Of a stretch of 64,000 bases of DNA, positions 10,448-21,692 are shown piece after piece. Location: contig CAWUHX010000075.1 of the NCBI GenBank assembly GCA_963922205.1, forward strand, positions 124,001 to 188,000, given 5' to 3'. The notes under the pieces were generated by a model. That model worked only from the letters and a program-made list of their open reading frames with translations, ran no database searches and was not told where the DNA came from. Position numbers and translations under genes: made by a program. The stretch comes from Romanomermis culicivorax. Lineage: Eukaryota > Nematoda > Enoplea > Mermithida > Mermithidae. How positions within the stretch are numbered: the first letter of the stretch is position 1; each line of letters starts with the position of its first letter.

Positions 10448-11892
10448 CAGGCTTTTTTCAGTCATTTTAGGGGCCTGGGCCCCTAAAAGTTTAGCAATGG
10501 CTCCTAAAATTTTACGTCTAGGAGCCATTTTGGCTCCTAAAATTGTGACTTATTCACTTATATTATAGTGAATATTTTCATTCAATTTTAGATTTAAATT
10601 AGGCGTTTTACAGGCTCTAAAATCATAAAACATCGAAAATTTTCTAGCGCTTCGCGCCAAATCTCATTCTATAATTTTTCAAATTAGTCTATTCTACAAA
10701 TCAAACTTTTTGGGGAAAAAATTCTTGACAAAGGGTAAAAATATTGGGGTTCGACATGGAAAAGATGAATTTTGGTGCCTTTAAGATGTATCAAAATCTC
10801 TATTTTTCCATTTTTGTAACTATTATTCTAAATATGGAGCCGAGTTTTATTCATGATCATAATGGAAGTGATTTTCTTAAATTTCAAGTTTAATTTGTAT
10901 TTTTCAAACTCATGAAAGTATTAACATATTTTTTAGTTAGTAAAATGATATATATGTACATGTTTTCGAACCATGTATGTTTATTGAATAAGTTATCCTT
11001 AAATTGATTTTCCAGCATCTTAGAGTGTCAAAATTAAAAAAAAAATTCATTGCATAGCGCGAACACAAGCTGCATTTTCAAAACTCTATACTTTTGAGCA
11101 TACATGCACAGCCTAGAAATTCTTCTGGGGGTCAGCCAGGACAGGGGGTAGAATAGATACTCCTTTGTTCTTGATAACAAGAAGAAAGATTGTAGAAAGG
11201 TTTTCTAACATCCAAGCAGCATATTCTTCAACCTACATCAGTCAGATGTGTGAAATTATTTGCCTAAACAGCACTTTTCAAAGTTTTGATGTTACTTTTT
11301 TGGAATCAAGTATACACTTTGTTTATTAAAAATTATTAAACTACGGCATCATTTCTATTTTTATGATGGCTTTCTCTTCTCTCTTGCTCGTTTTCCTTCG
11401 TTATCTTCTCAATCATTGTCGGGCGAGTCAAATCTGTTGGGGGTCAGCAAGGATCTGCTGGGGTTCAATCAAAGTCTGCTGCGGGACCAAAAACCCCTCA
11501 CATGCATGTATGCTTTTGGGTCAGAAGGAAATTTACTCGAGTGTTACCTTGGATAGGTTGATGCAAAAATAAACAAAAATGTCGTGTTTTTTCCATAAAA
11601 AATTTTCTTTGCACAAAGATTTCTCGGCCGATCTTTGTACATGTAGAAAGAAGTCTGTAACCGAAAACGCTGGTTGGAAATCAAATTTTGAACAGTAATT
11701 TTTTAACTGAAATAATCGTCTGATTGATTATCTATAACATTTAATTATATAGTGCATTCTACAGTGTGTTACAAGCCCGTTTTTCGATATTCTTCAATTG
11801 AAAATTTTGGCTCCCAAAATTTCAATTTGGCCCCTAAAAATTTAGGCCTAGGAGCCATTTGGCTCTTGATTTTCGAACCAAAAAAAAGCCTG
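10448..11892. mobile_element. hAT-like MITE, CAGGCTTTTTT ends, copy 1
   Basis: Begins CAGGCTTTTTTCAGTCATTT and ends CCAAAAAAAAGCCTG, with perfect 8-bp duplications CACCCAAG at 10440-10447 and 11893-11900. Subterminal regions are rich in GGCCCCTAAAA / GGAGCCATTTGGCTCC, which are themselves inverted. Copy 2 at 41322-42403 has a different perfect duplication. Copy 1 is longer because it holds a nested element (11099-11512). No transposase ORF. Confidence 0.9.
11099..11512. mobile_element. Nested CATACATG-family MITE
   Basis: Ends CATACATGCA... / ...TGCATGTATG, flanked by CTTTTGAG (11091-11098) and CTTTTGGG (11513-11520), 7 of 8 matching. The sister MITE at 41322-42403 supplies the empty site: it reads straight through ...ACTTTTGAGTCGGAAGG. 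The interior has GGGGTCAGC-type G-rich blocks and no conserved ORF. Confidence 0.8.
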
Positions 11893-11914
11893 CACCCAAG
11901 ATAATATATCTATT

Positions 11915-13000
11915 ACTAGTTTATTAGAAAATGCCCCGATCGGGCAGAAAAAAGAAGAATATACTTGCTTCGACAGTTGCCATGGTAGAAAAAGAAGTGG
12001 ACTAGATTTTTGAGAACTTGGGTCAAAGTTGGAAAAAATTCACTTTCTTTATATTGGATTTTCATTCTTTCTCAAAAAAAATTTTCCATGTCTGTGAAGA
12101 AGTATATTCTGCAGCATCGTGCATTTTTTCCTTCAACTGGCATCAACTACAGTAAAATTTTTCTATTTGAAAATTATATGCGCCTGAATTCAAGTGTAAA
12201 GAAATGGTAAAGCGACAGCATTCTAACTTCCGACCAATTCAAAACTCCTGCCTTTCACACTAGCTGAAAAATAGTGAGGGAGGCATATTATAGTCATTTT
12301 CAGAACGATAAAGGAACCTGAGGTTCATTGCACTAACCCAACATGAGGATAATCTCAACATCGGGATTAAATTGATGATCCTGAGTTTAAGCTATTCACA
12401 ATGTCCAAATTATTTTCTTTCAATGCACAAATCATACTCACTTCAGGATTAACTAAAACTGAGGTTTAAGTTCGAGTTTGGGAATCACAGAAATTTTCAT
12501 ATTTATTTGCTTTAGAGACAAGAAAATTATGCGAAAATGTCACTTGATTCTTTTTGTTGACACGGAATTCAGTGAAATGTTTAACACCATTGGAAGCAAA
12601 CATGTGTGATAGGAGACACGAGGGTACAAATTTCCACAAGGGTTTTGAAACTGGAAAATTTGTTATGCAAAAATTTTTTGGTCAATTTTTTTTTGAATTT
12701 TTGGTCTCACAAAATGCTAAAACATCAAGGTCCACGCCTGTACTCTCCTAAAAATTTCAGAGATGCACATGCTTGGTTGGTTAGTGTGTTGATGCACTCA
12801 GTTGCAGAATATACTTTTTCACAGACATAGACAATTTTTTTGAGAAAGAATGAAAATCCAATATGAAGGAAGTGAATTTTTTCCAACTTCGACCCAAGTT
12901 CTCAAAAATCTAGTTCACTTCTTTTTCTACCATGGCAACTGTCGAAGCAAGTATATTCTCCTTTTTTCTGCCCGATCGGGGCATTTTCTAATAAACTAGT
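11915..13000. mobile_element. Foldback element with ~205-bp inverted arms
   Basis: Left arm 11915 to about 12120 starts ACTAGTTTATTAGAAAATG; the right arm (about 12795-13000) is its reverse complement, ending CATTTTCTAATAAACTAGT. By eye the arms differ at only about ten positions. Each carries the palindrome GCCCCGATCGGGC. The middle ~670 bp is AT-rich and without a recognisable gene. I could not find a target duplication. Confidence 0.75.
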
Positions 13001-13149
13001 TCACCTCTTTTTAGTGGGCCTCAACCATGCACAAAAGCTTTCATAGAAGCACATTGAAGTCTTAAATTTGGTCATCTGCACTTCAAAAAAACTAAAAAAA
13101 ACTTCAAGCAACGAATTCTCACTTCCGGCAAAAGTAAAGGATGTGTAAA

Positions 13150-14030
13150 CTGCATAGTACTTGAAAAACGGTGTAAAGATACTGAAAGGTGACCATATCT
13201 ATTGAATTCCTCATGGTTTAGAATCCTTCTACCCAAAAAATCGCAGAAATACCTTTGTTTACACAAATGACTTTTTTCGTGTAAACTGACACCATCCATT
13301 GAATTTCCCATGGTCAGAAACACCTTCCCTCAAAAATCGCAGAAATACATTTGTTTACACTCAATATGAATTGATGTGTAGAGTGATCACTTTCATTAAA
13401 TTCCCAGTGGTCGAAAACCCCTCCAACAAAAAACTCACGAAAACAGGCTTGGTTAAATCCAGAATAATTTTTTGTGTAAAGTGACACATCCATTGAATTC
13501 CCCATAGTCGAAAACCCCTTCCATAAAAATCACGAAAATACGCTTGTTTACACCCGCGATAGTTTTTTTATGAGATAATTGCATTCATCAAATTCTCCAT
13601 GATCGAAGACCCCGTCCACCGGAAAATTACGAAAATACGTTTGTTTACAACCGGAATAAGTTTTTGTGTAAAGTGAGCACATTCATTAAATTCCCCATGA
13701 TCGAAAACCTCGTCCATCAATAAATCACGAAAATACATTTGTTTACACATGGGATAGTTTTTGGTGTAAAGTAATCACATTCATTGAATTCCTCGTTGTC
13801 GAAAATCCCCTCCACAAGAAAATTACAGCAGTACGCTTGTTTACACCGTGGGTAATTTATTTTTGTAAAGTGAGGACATCTATTGAATTCCCCGCAGTCG
13901 AAAACTCCCTCCACTAAAAAATCACGGAAATACGTTTGTTTACACCCGGGATAATTTTTCGTGTAAAGTGACCGTGTCCATCAAATTCCCAATAGTCGAA
14001 AACCCTTGCAGTCTAAAAATCACAATGAGG
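13150..14030. repeat. 97-bp minisatellite, about nine units
   Basis: Units of 96-99 bp share the order TTGTTTACAC, GTGTAAAGTGA, ATTCATTGAATTCCC, GTCGAAAACCCC and ATCACGAAAATACG. The 8-mer TTGTTTAC recurs exactly at 13255, 13351, 13544, 13641, 13739, 13837 and 13936; the unit near 13448 has diverged. Short antisense frames with repeating similar peptides are products of the tandem repeat, not a gene. Confidence 0.9.
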
Positions 14031-14115
14031 CTACAGGTTTATTTGAAACGGCTAAAAAATTAGTAGTGCATTGTGCTGCAAAAACTAATTTTTTTGAGCC
14101 CATAAGTATTATATA

Positions 14116-14593
14116 TGTTGAGGTGGTCTCAGGTGCACGTGTTCAGCTTCCGGCGTCGGTGCTCAGGCGGTTGGACGCGACGAAAAGTGGCCGAAAAGAA
14201 TGATATATTTGCATAGATGTATGCTGCCACTGTTTCGCGGTTTTTCTGTTTGTTGGTCAGTGTTAGATTTATTTGTTTTTATGGAGCGACGCCGCCATCG
14301 CCTTTATTCAGTATTTTTGTTTATTATTGTTTATTTGGCGTCGCCACTAGCTACCCAATACACATTGAACCGGTAAGTGTATTGTTTTGTGAGCGTAGAG
14401 GTTGGAGTTTATAAGAGTAGGGCTGGAGACTTGGGTAGGATCTCCTGAGCTATGTGCCAAGGTGTTCTGCCTGAGGTTTAGTGAAAGTTCTGGCGAGTAT
14501 TTGGTGAAACGTCTGGGAGAGTTTTGTGGTTGTTGTTGTTGTTAGCCTGTGGTCAGAACCGTTGCATCTTCTTGACCCCACAGCAGCCTAACA
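14116..14593 (+). repeat. 5' LTR of the exonuclease-bearing Ty3 element
   Basis: 478 bp, TGTTGAGG...CAGCCTAACA. It differs from the 3' LTR by about 15 substitutions and one indel (hand alignment, about 97% identity). An ATTTATTTG/TTTATTATTG-rich stretch lies at 14265-14335. A CCGGTAAGTG sequence at 14370-14379 looks like a splice donor and could supply spliced messages for the 3' ORF. Confidence 0.92.
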
Positions 14594-14595
14594 AG

Positions 14596-14613
14596 TGGTG
14601 GACTCTTAACGCC
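14596..14613 (+). other. Candidate primer-binding site
   Basis: Two bases after the 5' LTR the sequence reads TGGTGGACTCTTAACGCC. A PBS is expected here and should begin TGG, complementary to the CCA end of a tRNA. The matching tRNA was not identified. Confidence 0.45.
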
Positions 14614-14701
14614 TCTCACGACGGATAACCGGAGAACCACCAGAAAAATAACTAAACCTCCTGGGTTTTATTTACAGGCACATACCAGAAAAGTTAAAAA
14701 G

Positions 14702-15541
14702 ATGAGTATTCCGGTAGGGAGATCGTTGAGGACTCCTCCTAGGTCACATGAACCTAGTGTTTCGAATCTCGACTCTGCTGAAGAACACGCAGCGGTAGAA
14801 AAGGTTCAAGCACAGGGGCCTGAGACTGAAGGAAGGAGAGAGAGTAGAAATGCCGAAGTGGCAAAAATGGAAGAGGAGTTGAGGAAGAGTAGTTTTGAGA
14901 TGGCTAGGTTAGCCGAGATTGAAACTACGGTAAGTGGTAGTGTCAGAGGTCATCAGACCTTTGAGAGAGAGAGACCGACGTCGCCCCCAAAGTTGGTCCA
15001 TCCGATGGCCGAAATGCTGGAGGAGATTAGATGGAAGTCGAAACCGGCGTGGAGGTCAAACATGGTGGATATGAATTACGACGAGTATTATGAGGACTCG
15101 CTGGCCGATTTATACGACGACAAATATTCGAGGCGATACGACCCCGAAATGGCGAATTTTATTCGGTGAGAGGAGCAGAGGGATCGAGTCGATCCCAAGG
15201 ACGCACGAATTAACGCATTGGAAAAGAAAATGGAATTATTGATAAAAGTAATCGAAACTGCGCAGGAGCGAGAAAAGGAAAAGGAAGATGATCAACGGAA
15301 GAAGACAGGTGAGTCTTCTTACCTTGAGAATAGAGTGGAGAGAGTTAGTGAACCTAAGAGAGAGGTTCATTCAGAGGTTTATATAAGGTCTCAAGTGGAT
15401 AGAGACAAATATTCGGCCAGAGATAGAGGTTGGACTGAGGAGCCGCAGAGTTCGAGGAATGCTGAACAAGCACAATCGAATGCCTACGGTTACTCAGAGA
15501 ATAGGAGGTCTAGGCGACGAATCGTCCCAGGGAGAGGATAG
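14702..15541 (+). pseudogene. gag N-terminal part, nonsense mutation
   Basis: Start ATG at 14702. The reading frame runs 155 codons to a TGA at 15167-15169 and continues in the same frame with the same composition to 15541, so the TGA looks like a mutation within one Gag reading frame. The product is charged: an early MARLAEIE segment, then a Lys/Glu-rich coiled-coil-like stretch at 15213-15300 ([20 protein letters not shown]). There is no recognisable domain apart from charge pattern and position. The frame passes to the next ORF by a frame change near 15500-15540. Gag would assemble the virus-like particle. Confidence 0.7.
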
Positions 15542-17018
15542 GTTTTCTCGTCCTACTCCTTGGAGAGATACCGCAAATAGAGCTGACCTTAGCCCTGAGA
15601 GGAGGAGAAAGAGGAGGTCGAAGAGTAGAAAGAGATCTCACAGATCTAGAGCTAAGAGTAGACATTACTCAGATAGTGATAATACTAGTTCATCTACGTC
15701 GAACTCTAGCTCAAGTGTGGAAGTTGATGTGAGAGATGTGGTAAAGGCCTTGAAGCATAGACCTTTAAATGATAGTATAAAGCCAACGGAGGCTTTGAAA
15801 TTTTTTACTGATCTGAAAAGTGAGTTTCTGGAGAATACTGCGGATAAAGTGAAGAAGGAGTGTCTGAGAAGGTTGTCTCAGAATACGGCCAGGAGGATAG
15901 CGAGAACATCCTCAAGTTATACAGAAGCGCGGAGAAATATTTTAAAGTATCTCGCGCCAACTTATGATTTGATGATGCTCAAAAGAGAGTTGTTTAATAT
16001 GAAACAGGAAGAAGGCGAGTCAGCCTTAGAGTTTTTAAAGAGGTTGAGTAATCATGTGGATCTGGTCTATGCAGATCAGAGTGATCAAGTAAGGCAAGAG
16101 AATATTATTAATGTCTTCATTTATAAGAGTAGTCCGTTGTATCAGACGGAGTTGCAGGATGTATTGCCATCGATGAAAACTTGGCAAGACCTTGCATACG
16201 CCGTAACACAGATTGATAAAAAGTATAGGAATGTGTTTACTGCTTTTGGAGCCAAGGATAAACCGATTGTAGTGAATCAAGTTGTAGCAACGGAGGAGAT
16301 GTGCCCGGAAATTGCTTTTGTAGGGAATGCTCCGTATGGAAGTACTAAAAAGTATAACCAGACGAAGTCAAGACCACAAAATCAGTTGCAAAAAGCAGTG
16401 GAAGAGGAGAGAAGTGAGGAGAATGCTGAAGAGATGCAACCTGGTCTGTCGCCTCGTGATGTCAAAAAGTCTAACGAGGAACAGGCCAAGGAGTCTTTTT
16501 TAGCTATTCTCTCAAAGGAGTGGCTACAATTGGTTCAGAAAGTGGATAAATTACAAGTTACTCAGAATGAAGCTTTAAAAGACTTGACTACTGTGAAGAC
16601 TGCGTCTGCTGAAAAGCAGAAGCAGTTGATTTTTTTTTTAGCACACCCAGATTTAGGTGTGGTGATTGATTTTAAAAGGAATGCCATGACAATACAGGGC
16701 ATTGAAAGAAAGATTGACATAGTTCAAGTTCCTTCTGTAACTACTGTGCAAACGGTAATGGAAGAAGTGACTAAAGTCAGTGTGGCGTCGACTGATTGCA
16801 CAAATCAAATTGTTTATCCAAAAGTTTGTCTGCTAAAGACAACTGTTGCAATTGTTGCATGTAGTAAAACCTACATTCCATATGGAACAGATGTTTTGAT
16901 GAAGGCAAAACTTTGGGATCAACATGGAGATGCCACGTTGAACGGAATTATTGTCGAATCGAAAGATTCTGAAAGGAAGTTCAGAATGGAGAAAGCGGTT
17001 CACAAGAGGAGTTTGTAG
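15459..17018 (+). pseudogene. gag capsid region with a fused protease remnant
   Basis: Translation from about 15530 gives an Arg/Ser-rich basic segment (RRRKRRSKSRKRSHRSRAKS), a Ser-rich spacer, then a helical capsid-like domain of the retrotransposon Gag type (KHRPLNDSIKPTEALKFF, then RRNILKYLAPTY and EGESALEFLKRLSNHVDL). No CCHC knuckle is seen. After a coiled-coil stretch (EWLQLVQKVDKLQVTQNEAL) the frame enters LGVVIDFKRNAMTIQG, which resembles the C-terminal end of a retropepsin, but the DTG active-site part is absent. A run of nine or ten T at about 16629-16638 sits at this junction. The frame closes at 17018 and the linker to RT continues in other frames. Confidence 0.75.
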
Positions 17019-17433
17019 TACTAATCTCCAATACCACAGGTTCTGGTTGTCAGTTTGAGAGAGATCAAATCATTGGCGATACAGAATCTATGCTTATTGA
17101 AGATGATGATACGTACAAGAAGGTGAAGGAAATGAAAAAGATAAAGGAGGAAAAGGAATATCAGACCTGTATGGTAAAGGAAGAATGCCTGCATTATCAA
17201 AAGCTGATTCTGTAGAGTTCTATACTTCACTATGCAAGATGATATCAAAGGCAAAAATATCGGAAGAGAAGAAAACGGAAGCTATAGAGTCTTTGTTGAA
17301 GTACAGAGATGTCTTTAGCTTGCCTGGTGATCCGGCTACTACAACCCCAGCTCTGACATGCTAGATAGATACAGGAGATGCAAGACCTGTAGCAAAAAGA
17401 TATTACAGAGCTTCAATTAATAGTCGGCCTAGA
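17019..17433 (+). pseudogene. Protease-RT connection, broken
   Basis: Continues gag-pol in shifting frames: an acidic/Lys-rich segment (KKVKEMKKIKEEKE near 17120-17160), then a frame with AKISEEKKTEAIESLLKYRD. This leads to the typical pre-RT block IDTGDARPVAKRYYR at about 17366, preceded by a TAG at 17361-17363. At least two frame changes. Confidence 0.6.
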
Positions 17434-18588
17434 GTGAGGCGACACATAAAGGAGATGTTGGATCAGGGAGTGATCGAGCCCTCGAAATCACCATGGGCTG
17501 CACCCTTGTTTCTAGTTGGAAAGAAAGATGGAACTACGAGACCAGTAGTTGATTTTAGAGGTATAAACGAAGTGACCAAGGATGATAAATATCCCATCCC
17601 GAGAATGGATGATTATTTAGATTGCCTTGGAAGAGCGAAGTTTTATACGACTCTAGATTTGAAGTCCGGATATTGGCAGGTCCTGATGGAGGAGGAGAGC
17701 AAGGAGAAAACAGCTTTTATATGCCAGGAAGGCTTGTTTCAGTTTAAAGTGATGCCGTTTGGATTGAAGAATGCACCTGCTGAATTCCAAAGGATGATGG
17801 AGAGAATCCTTGGGGATTTGGTATGGAAAATTTGCCTAGTGTACATAGATGATATTATCATCTTCTCGAATACGTTCGAGGAACACTTAGAGAATTTGAA
17901 AATGGTGCTAGAAGCGTTGAGGAAGGCGAAGTTGACTCTTAAGCCGGAGAAATGTGAATTTCTTACTGAGAAGGTGCACTTTTTAGGGCGCATCTTGGAC
18001 GCGAACGGAATTTCTCCGGATCCTAAGAAGGTCGAGGCGATAACAGAATTTCCATTCCCGGATTCTGTTAAGAAAATGCAAAGATTCCTAGGTATGCTAC
18101 AATGGTGTAAGAAATTTATACGGGACCTAGCAGCACTAGCTGAACCCTTGTACAAATTAACAGGCAAGAAGGGAACATGGAATGTGACGGAGTTGCATTA
18201 CACAACTTTTGAGAAGCTCAAAGTAGCATTGACCTCAGTACCTTTCTTAAGACATCCAATTTTAGATGGATCTGCGAAATTCATTCTTCAAACGGATGCC
18301 AGTGGAATTGCATTAGGAGCAGTGTTATGTCAAGAGACTGACTCGGAACGTTGGGTGATAGCCTACAATAGTCGGATATTGCGGGCAGAAGAAAGGAAAT
18401 GGTGCGCCACCGAAAGGGAATGTTTAGCTGTGGTTTACAGCCTTAAAATTTACAAACATTACCTTTTGGGCCGAAAGGTCAGGATTCAAACTGACCACAA
18501 ACCTTTATTATCTATGAGGGTCAACACACGGACTAATGACAAACTCAAGAGGTGGTATGCATTCATTTGCCAGTTCAATCACAAGTAG
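17434..18588 (+). pseudogene. pol: reverse transcriptase and RNase H
   Basis: RT copies element RNA inside the particle; RNase H removes the template. In order: VIEPSKSPWAAPLFLVGKKD (motif 1), YTTLDLKSGYWQV (motif A, catalytic Asp), FKVMPFGLKNAPAEFQ (motif B), YIDDIIIFS (motif C, catalytic YIDD at about 17839), FLGRILDANGI and the thumb. RNase H follows with LQTDASGIALGAVL, TERECLAVV and TDHKPL. The domain order and the MPFGLKNAPAEFQ block are typical of Ty3/Gypsy. The stretch is uninterrupted for 384 codons and ends at a TAG (18586-18588) just before EYVPGRQNAMGDFLSR, the normal RNase H end, so the stop is a mutation. Confidence 0.92.
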
Positions 18589-20405
18589 GAGTACGTGCCT
18601 GGCAGACAGAATGCCATGGGAGATTTTCTCTCCAGGAAGGAGGAACCGGATGAACAGAAAGAGAAGTTGCCACCAAAATGGGAGCTTATCTTTCAGAAAA
18701 AAGAAGTGAAATCTCTTGCTGAAGACGAAGTCATTAACCAAAACCACAAAGTTTTAGTGAAACAACTTCGGGAACTCAGAGGAGATGAAGTGGATGAGGC
18801 TGTAGGAGTCTTCACTCCGGTGAAGATGGCCACAGCTTCAGTGGCTTCAAAGTATGGTGTTAGTGATGAGACTCAACTTAATATTTCTCCAGAATTTGAT
18901 AATTATCGAACGCCTGAGAAATATGAAATTGAGGCGGTAGTCACTAGACAAATGGCAAAAAACTTGCAGCAAGAGGAAAAAGGACATCCTACTGGGCAAG
19001 CAAAATCTGTAGAAGAGGTGAAGAGAATTTTTGAACCGAAGGAGAAGGAGTTTGAAGAAGCCCCAGAAATTGAAGATGATAGACCGAAAGGGCATATCTC
19101 AAACGCCTTGATGTCAAAGTTGCAAGGAAAGGATAAAGATTTAAAAGTGATCTTGGAGAAACTAGGTGCTAATAGTGGCACCAAGTCTCAAAGTAACTTT
19201 TATATCGATCAAGGGATACTATATAGAGAGACTTTTGGTGAGGCAGAGGATCAAGTTGTTGTGCCCTCTGTTCTCAAAAAAGTTGTCCTACATCAGTATC
19301 ATGGAGCAGTGATGATGATGCATCAAGGGTTTAAGAGAACCCTTGCTATTATTAAAAAGCGGTTCTGGTGGCTGAGCATCGAAAAGGATGTTCGGAGCTG
19401 GATCAGCTTTTGTCCAATATGTCAAATTGCGACTCCAGGAAAGGCTACAATACCGCCATTAAATCCAATTATTCCTAGGGGACCATTTGACATAGTCTCT
19501 GTAGATATTGTGGGAATATCTCCCATGAGCGAGAAAAGACCGTATGTGATAGTATTTCAAGATTACTTTACAAAATGGGTGGAAGCAGAAATGATCCCGG
19601 ATCAATCTGCTGTAACCATTGTGGACGGTTTTCTTCGGAATATAGTGTTCAGGAATGGAACCCCGGTGAAATTGTTGAGTGATAATGGTTCGTGCTTTAC
19701 AGCTGATGTGATGACGTCAGTATGTAAATTATTGGAGTGTCAGAAGATTTTCACAACAGCCTACCATCCACAAGGAAATGGAATGGTTGAAAGGTTTAAC
19801 CAAACCTTGATCAAGCAGTTGCGAAAGGTTGCTATAGAGGATTCAGATAAGTGGGACAGATATTTGCAATCTGTTGTTTTTGCATATAATGCCACACCTC
19901 ATACCTCAACGAGATGTTCTCCATTTGCCTTATTGAGAGGTCATGAGGCTAATTTTGGCATTAGCATTGGTGTTGCTAGAAATATAGTTCTGCCAATGAA
20001 CTATGAGGCTTATAAGCATATACTAACCGAAAGTTTAGTAGAAACTTATGAAGTCATTTCAGAGAATATCAGGAAGGCTGCGGAGAGCAGTAAAAAGTTT
20101 TTTGACCGTAAAGCAAAAGCTCATGATTATTCCTTCAATGATTGGGTTTTGCTGAAAGTCGATAAACAGAGAAAACTGGGTCTGCCGTGGCAAGGACCAT
20201 ATGTTGTTACTGATAATAGGAGATTATCAGAGAATGTGCTTGAAATCGCTCACTAGAGAGAGCCGCTGAAAAAGCAGGTGGTATCCGTGAGCAGGTTAAA
20301 GCACTTTCGCTACGAGACTGGCAGATGGCTGCAGTCTAACGACGTGTCATCTAAGGACACGCAGTTTACTGTAGATTCAAAAATTGGTAATTATAAACTG
20401 CCGTA
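18589..20405 (+). pseudogene. pol: integrase, with GPY-type C-terminus
   Basis: Integrase joins the cDNA to the chromosome. After the RNase H end and a ~190-residue charged spacer comes an HHCC zinc domain (H...HQGFKRT..., then CPICQ near 19411-19425). The core shows the DDE triad: Asp in FDIVSVDIVG, Asp in LLSDNGSCF, and Glu in AYHPQGNGMVERFNQTL. A GPY/F-type module (LGLPWQGPYVV) lies at about 20180. A TAG at 20254-20256 interrupts, but the same frame goes on with REPLKKQVVSVSRLKHFRY to a terminal stop near 20405. There is no chromodomain. One nonsense codon and otherwise intact motifs make a recently active ancestor likely. Confidence 0.9.
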
Positions 20406-21692
20406 GCGCGTAGCGCTGTTTTTGTGTGTGTGTGCGTATGAATACCCCCCCATATTTTTTTGTCCCAAATTGTGTATTTAAGTACAAATTGTATTTAATT
20501 GTATTTATTTATGTATTTATCGCGTATTTATTGTGTATTTTTTATTTTCCCTCATGTAAATCTAAAAATTTTCATACATTTTTGGTAAAAAACCACTCTT
20601 CGCAAAAACCTAAAATTTTAAAACTTTTTTTGCGGCCCAAAATTTTAAATTTCCCCGAGTCCGATTAATTTTTTCGGAGGAAATAGTTAGTTGTTGCCCC
20701 CCAATTCTGTGAATATTGGAAGAATTGGGAAACCGCTGAAGTTTTAGAGTGAAAATAGACAAAAAGTAGCGAAAGCGGAAAATTTGTCGATTTTTCAGCT
20801 CTTATAAAAATTATCAAAAATTTTCGAAAATTGATAGTGCCGAATTTCAAGAATTCGAGAAAGAAGCGGAAGAGATGTCCCGGCCCCCCAATGGACGCCG
20901 GACAAAACAATACTTGGTCACAGACCCCCACGTGACCTATGGTCAGCCGCAGGTGCGGCAAAATAATCGGTATTTTTTAGTCGATGGTAAGCGACCTAAG
21001 TTTTTAAACTTAGTTAATTTAAAAATTATTTGGGCAAAGCAGGATGTTATAGCCCACAGGTGTCTAGATGAAGGCCTAGACAATTGTAAAAATTTAGTAG
21101 GAACAAATTTGTTCTGTCAACTTGAAAAAGTGTGGCAAAGCTGCCCGTAGCGCAAAATTTGGACTTTTTGCGAAACTACATCATTCCTCTACACACATAG
21201 CGAGTTGAATAAATTCGTCTATGTGATGGGGAAGAAGTGGAGTGTAGCAACTAGTCGACTAGGGGTAGATAATTCCAAAATTATTTAAATTTTCAAATTC
21301 CATCTTAATTTAATTTTCTACGAATTTCCACATTTTGGGTAAATTAGTAAATATATTTTTAAATTTCTTCTTGGAAATTCTTAATTTATTAGTTGGATAA
21401 GCCGTTTTGGGCGTTGGATTGAGACGGCTAGCAGTCGAATGATGGAAGACGCAGGTGGTCTGTGCGTGTACTCCCGTATAAGGTAGAAGTCGGGGCCGCA
21501 CTTGTGTTTAACTATCTGCCAACACTAACCCAATATATGTTTGGTACCTTATTGTCCCCTGCTTGCAATTTCTTTTTTCTTTTTCCTAATTGTGCTTACT
21601 ATCTGTGGTGAAGGTAGAATTTAACCGATGTTTGTCCGCTTTGGGAAAAATTTTCATTAAAAAGTTGTAAACATTTCGCCTGAATTTTTTAG
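20406..21692 (+). other. Non-coding gap between integrase and the exonuclease ORF
   Basis: 1.29 kb with no convincing ORF. It includes a GTGTGTGTGTGCG stretch, T-rich DNA at 20450-20620 and a CAAGAATTCGAG block. It ends in TGAATTTTTTAG at 21681-21692, a good splice-acceptor shape, immediately before the third coding region. It probably holds signals for a subgenomic or spliced message. Confidence 0.5.

Larger units (their letters stand above)
8300..11914 (-). mobile_element. LINE C, decayed non-LTR retrotransposon split by a MITE
   Basis: On the minus strand the LINE runs from an endonuclease fragment (about 11914-11901, then 10446 downward) through the linker and RT to a TATC-type microsatellite tail at 8300-8335. 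The reading frame through the endonuclease GDF motif is cut by a 1445-bp MITE (10448-11892). Removing the MITE and one 8-bp duplication makes the two LINE sides contiguous, so the MITE is younger. The 5' side is lost at the foldback element starting at 11915. Confidence 0.8.

Noticed and set aside
13072-13914. Series of antisense frames with similar short proteins
   Set aside because: They are translations of the 97-bp minisatellite; the period is not a multiple of three and no start or domain is conserved.
17739-18167. 142-codon minus-strand frame inside the Ty3 RT
   Set aside because: Antisense shadow of a strongly conserved plus-strand RT core.
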